64,000 nucleotides of DNA, taken from assembly GCA_003255065.1 (NCBI GenBank), contig QAOA01001066.1, positions 1,531,840 to 1,595,839 on the forward strand, written 5' to 3'. The first letter of the stretch is position 1. Every line of letters starts with the position of its first letter. The translations under genes and the position numbers were made by a program. This document shows positions 60,468-64,000 of this stretch, one piece after another. Source of the DNA: Cercis canadensis. Taxonomy: Eukaryota > Streptophyta > Magnoliopsida > Fabales > Fabaceae. The notes beneath the pieces were generated by a model, which ran no database searches, was not told the origin of the DNA, and worked only from the letters and a program-made list of their open reading frames with translations.

Positions 60468-62047
60468 GAAAATACATGCTCTGTCATTATTCACATATTA
60501 TAGATTATAATTCATTGAAATATAATTACTGTATTTTTAAATAAAATATAATCGTTAGGCACATAATGATGGGAGGTGTGTTATTGTAATCACTGATATC
60601 TGTCTATACTTCGTGAATAATATATATATATATATATATTTTATAAAAAATAGAAATGAAGAATGAACTTAATTAGAAATGGGAATGTAATTGGTTGCAG
60701 CTTGTGAATGGTTAGGTACTGCCAGCAATTTCTTGGGCCAACGCCTATATATATATATATATATATATAGGACGTGGGTTTGGCTGTAGTAGGAATATCC
60801 ATTAGACATTATGATATTGCATGGAGAATAGTTTAGTGATGCAGATCGGCTTCCAATCAAAAATCTCATCTCTTGTACTTTTAATTATTAATTACTTTGC
60901 CCTCTTTTCATTTCTATTTAATTTACCATCATCTATTTTCAGATAAAATTATATTTTCGATCTTAATAACTGTCTGTCAATTTTTAAGTCATATAATTAA
61001 TGAAGCTTCGACTGTTGTTAAATATATGATGTTGAGGGCTTACCATAGATATTCAGTAACTATATAAAAAGCTAAATGGAGAGTCGGGATGAATCCAGAG
61101 TTATTTTTCCCACAACGAAGAGAAATAAGAAAAATGATATAACTAGCTGTAGCAAGCAGGATTTCATTATTAATTTGTCATTATTTTATACCTCATAATT
61201 TAAGTATTCTCTTTTCTTTTTCTAAAAAAAATATAAATGTCTACTAATGTTGATGAGAGTCTTGATAGTTGATGCTGTAAATTAATTTCAAATCCCAAAA
61301 TGTATACTTATAAAATCATTTCACTTTACGAGTTTCTAGTCAATGAGTTCTTAATTATAATTATTATCTCACTCTTTATCCACAATAATTCTCCTTAATC
61401 CGTCAAATGACCACATAATTAAATTAAATAATGAGCAAAAGAAATAAAAGGGCCAAACTGAAGGCCGTAAGCTATTAATTACTGGCATAATTAATTAATC
61501 TGCATTATGTTATACAGATTAAGATAGGAACTACTCTTCTTCTTAGAAAAAATAAGATGTAGAGAGAATTAAAAGCAATGAATAACACACGCACGTATGC
61601 ACAAGTCTCAGTCTGTGAGAGCAAATTCCAGAAGACACCCTTGATTTTAAATTGTCTCAAGGAAAAGGATGCAACAGACATTATCATTAAGATTACTCTT
61701 TATAGTTGTTCTTTCTGTCGTACAATATTTTTAATGTGCTTAATACGTTCATTTGTTGAGAATAGAATCTCAAGTACAGACAAAGCTATCGTGAAATACG
61801 AAGAGGATCGATGAGAACCTGAAAACTCAACGTCTCAACCCATGAAGCTTTTGAGCTCAGACATAACTACCTAATTAAAAATCCATTATGACATGCATTA
61901 AGCTAAATATGCTTGTTCCTCCTTAAACCTACTTTTGACGAGCAAAAAGTGCCACATACCTTCCACGCCATTTTTCAACTTATTCTAAAAGTATTCATTT
62001 ACCAATCTCCACTTTCCTCACATGTGGGTGCCTGCATACTGGTAGCT

Positions 62048-62053
<6 letters not shown>

Positions 62054-62108
<55 letters not shown>

Positions 62109-62109
62109 A
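62054..62109. repeat. Heptamer tandem repeat (GTAGAAA)8
   Basis: Seven perfect GTAGAAA units are followed by one GCAGAAA unit. This is a simple-sequence locus that probably varies in length. Confidence 0.95.
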
Positions 62110-63016
62110 GCACTGTCTCTTACTATTTATGACAACAAAAAAAAGATAGCTGGATTCCCTCGTCGTACGACACAACACAGCAAACCAATACGAGAACCCC
62201 AGGTCATGGTAATCGATAATGAATGCCTACTCTCTTTAAACGCAAGCTTTCGGCTTCTAGAATAACGCCACGTGCCTACGTGGCCTCTGTAATGGACTTT
62301 GAAAACGAGAACAGGGAAAGAACCAACCAAAATCTCATATCAATGTCTCCGCCTCACATGTCTTTGTAGGTACAGTCTTTGAGGTTCGAGTTCAATAATT
62401 CCGGCGACGGCTAAGGATATAATGTGGACCCCACTTGCATGCTAGAACTAGGTCTACAAATGGAGCAATCCCAGCCATTGGTTTGGTGTTAGGATCTGAT
62501 TGGTTCCCACTTTTGTACGAGCAGGGGAGATGATTGAATGGTGTGGTGTCGATTACTGTGATGGTGGAGCAGCCCCATGTGGTTGGTTGCAAGGTACCAT
62601 TATTGATGGCAATTTTGGTGGCAGAGAGATCCACATCCATCCAAATCTTCATATTTGCTACTGTTTGCAGAACCATAAGGAGGCCATGTTTGGGATTCAA
62701 AACCTTCCGTGTGTGGCTGAAACCTAATCTAAATGTACCTTCCATCAAAAAAAGCTGCAGCCAAGGTATACTGGTTCTGCCATGTTGCTGTGGTCTTTCT
62801 GAATCAAAACATAATTATCATAAGTACCGCTGATTGTGACTGAAATCTCATTGCATGAAACACGAGGATGATAAGTACCACTGACTTTGCTATATTGTCT
62901 AGGCCAAAATGAACGGTTAATTTGGCATTTTTGAAACGTATGATAAAAAATTGTCAAAAGAGATATTCTTACAAAATGTTGATGTATACATCTGTTACGT
63001 TACTTTCACTTTTTTT

Positions 63017-63243
63017 TGGATAGAATTTTGGATGAGATTTCATAGAATTTATAGTATAATTTTGATGTTATTATAAAAAAAATTAAAAATTAAATTATTT
63101 AATATATATTATAACACATAATTTTTTATAAAATATAAAAATGATACAATATAAAAAATTATATTAAAAATTAATCTCTCGATATTTTTGTAATGATATA
63201 TACCAAAATTTATTTGGTGAGTTTCATTCAAAATTTCACCCAA
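63017..63243. mobile_element. Possible AT-rich MITE
   Basis: The left end TTGGATAGAATTTTGGATGA and the reversed right end TTGGGTGAAATTTTGAATGA are similar over about 25 bases, with a very AT-rich centre and a total of about 227 bp. No clear target duplication could be fixed. Confidence 0.35.
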
Positions 63244-63498
63244 TTAAAATAAGAGTAATATTATCCTCTCTAAAAAGATAAATAGCATAACCCTCACTTA
63301 TAAATAAATAAATAAATATATCTCTTGAAGGTTCGATGCTTTTATCGTTTTTCTAATTTTCTTTTATACGTATGCTAAACTCTGTTTGTAAAGCTATATA
63401 GGTATTAATTTTAACTGCAAAGATTATATCAATGGACCCATTTAATGGCGTATCAATGAAGCGAATATAAGTAAAGTTGAGTTGTACGCGTTTTGCTG

Positions 63499-63830
63499 AA
63501 CCAAAACCTCCTCAAGACTGGATTAAAATCAATTTTGATGCCTGTGTCTCTGGCAAAGGTTCTTAGCAGCAGCTATAGCTAGCAGTCAAATGAGAATAGG
63601 CAGATCTGTTTGTTACTGAAAAACTCTTGAATCCTAGAGGCTGAGGCACTTGCTTTACGTTCAACAGTCCATGCATTAAAAGCTATGCAACTCCAAAATC
63701 TGAATGTTATCATTGAAGTAGACATTGTTGGAAATGCGAATGGCTTAAATAAGGTGAGCACACTTCTTGATCCTTTCCTATTTTGAACGATGTTCAGATC
63801 AAACCTTTCTTCATGTACTCAATGGGTATA
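63499..63830 (+). pseudogene. Relic of a non-LTR retroelement RNase H-like (RVT_3) domain
   Basis: Two readable islands in the expected order: KPPQDWIKINFDACVSGKG near 63503-63560 (compare the usual plant pattern W-P-P-x-G-W-x-K-x-N-x-D), then AEALALRSTVHALKAM and LQNLNVIIEVDIVGNANGL near 63640-63755. Stops and frame changes lie between them. This is a short decayed fragment of a LINE-associated or domesticated RNase H-like family. Confidence 0.6.
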
Positions 63831-64000
63831 GCTGAAAAAAGTTTCTAGGAATTTTAATGTGATAGCTCATAACTTATGGGATATATATATATACTTTTCG
63901 TAAATGTTATGCTTCTCTAATGAATTCTACACCTCCTCTAGATAAGTAATTGGAGGTTCGTGTTGTAGCTTCCTTTGCTTCTTAATATCAAATATTGGGT
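63831..64000. other. Window end, nothing recognised
   Basis: AT-rich sequence with a short TA run near 63881-63891. No gene feature could be supported. Confidence 0.4.

Larger units (their letters stand above)
60473..63498. other. AT-rich gene-poor stretch
   Basis: No supported gene. TA microsatellites lie at about 60621-60640 and 60746-60769. A heptamer repeat is at 62054-62109, an inverted ACGT pair at 62267-62284 and a possible AT-rich MITE at 63017-63243. The frame at 62392-62748 (minus) has no family character. Confidence 0.5.

Noticed and set aside
62389..62400. Isolated tRNA B-box-like word GAGGTTCGAGTTC
   Set aside because: No A box at the right distance and no tail or flanking repeat, so neither a tRNA gene nor a SINE is supported.
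62392..62748. 118-aa minus-strand frame
   Set aside because: It has no recognisable domain, no clear promoter and no splice context. The composition looks like random open sequence in a GC-richer patch.

Overview
The window is nuclear DNA of a flowering plant. The evidence is AT-rich intergenic DNA, GT-AG introns in almost every gene, chloroplast-targeted proteins, plant-only families (GRAS, LHT amino-acid permease, GTE bromodomain, pTAC12/HEMERA) and plant-type transposons. Protein sequences look eudicot, probably a rosid. A Citrus-like genome would fit, but the sequence alone does not prove the species.

Layout: the last exon of an unknown gene (43-107, +); a two-exon gene for a 174-aa unknown protein (1709-2999, +); a seven-exon plastid-type nucleoside diphosphate kinase 2 (3587-6426, -); an intronless GRAS regulator (7479-9059, -); a 9.4 kb gene-poor stretch with a 77-aa small-protein gene (13420-13653, -), a SINE-like repeat and a TTA-flanked DNA transposon; a 12-exon cytosolic GAPDH (18465-21319, +); a long inverted-repeat element (22606-23397); an eight-exon unknown gene of 573 aa (24711-29398, +); a seven-exon LHT-type amino-acid transporter (30450-32445, +); pTAC12/HEMERA (33251-40363, +), convergent with a GTE-type bromodomain gene (41211-47341 coding, 5' non-coding exon near 48199-48250, -); a repeat-rich stretch with a Helitron end and a SINE; an intronless 296-aa plant-specific protein (53895-54785, -); a decayed Ty1/copia retrotransposon with both LTRs and a perfect 5-bp target duplication (55856-60467); and an AT-rich tail with an RNase H-like retroelement relic.

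The genes are ordinary neighbours with separate jobs: nucleotide balance, glycolysis, amino-acid uptake, plastid transcription and light signalling, and chromatin reading. I see no operon-like or pathway cluster. Exon joins were worked out by hand from splice sites, reading phase and family similarity. All seven complete multi-exon models close in frame.

I found no convincing new biological system. The most useful observations are mobile-element boundaries (Helitron 3' end, SINE with 18-bp flanking repeats, hairpin element, an intronic transposon 12 nt from a splice donor), dense G-box clusters, and single-N positions that join near-identical duplicated sequence and are probably haplotype-overlap assembly artefacts.
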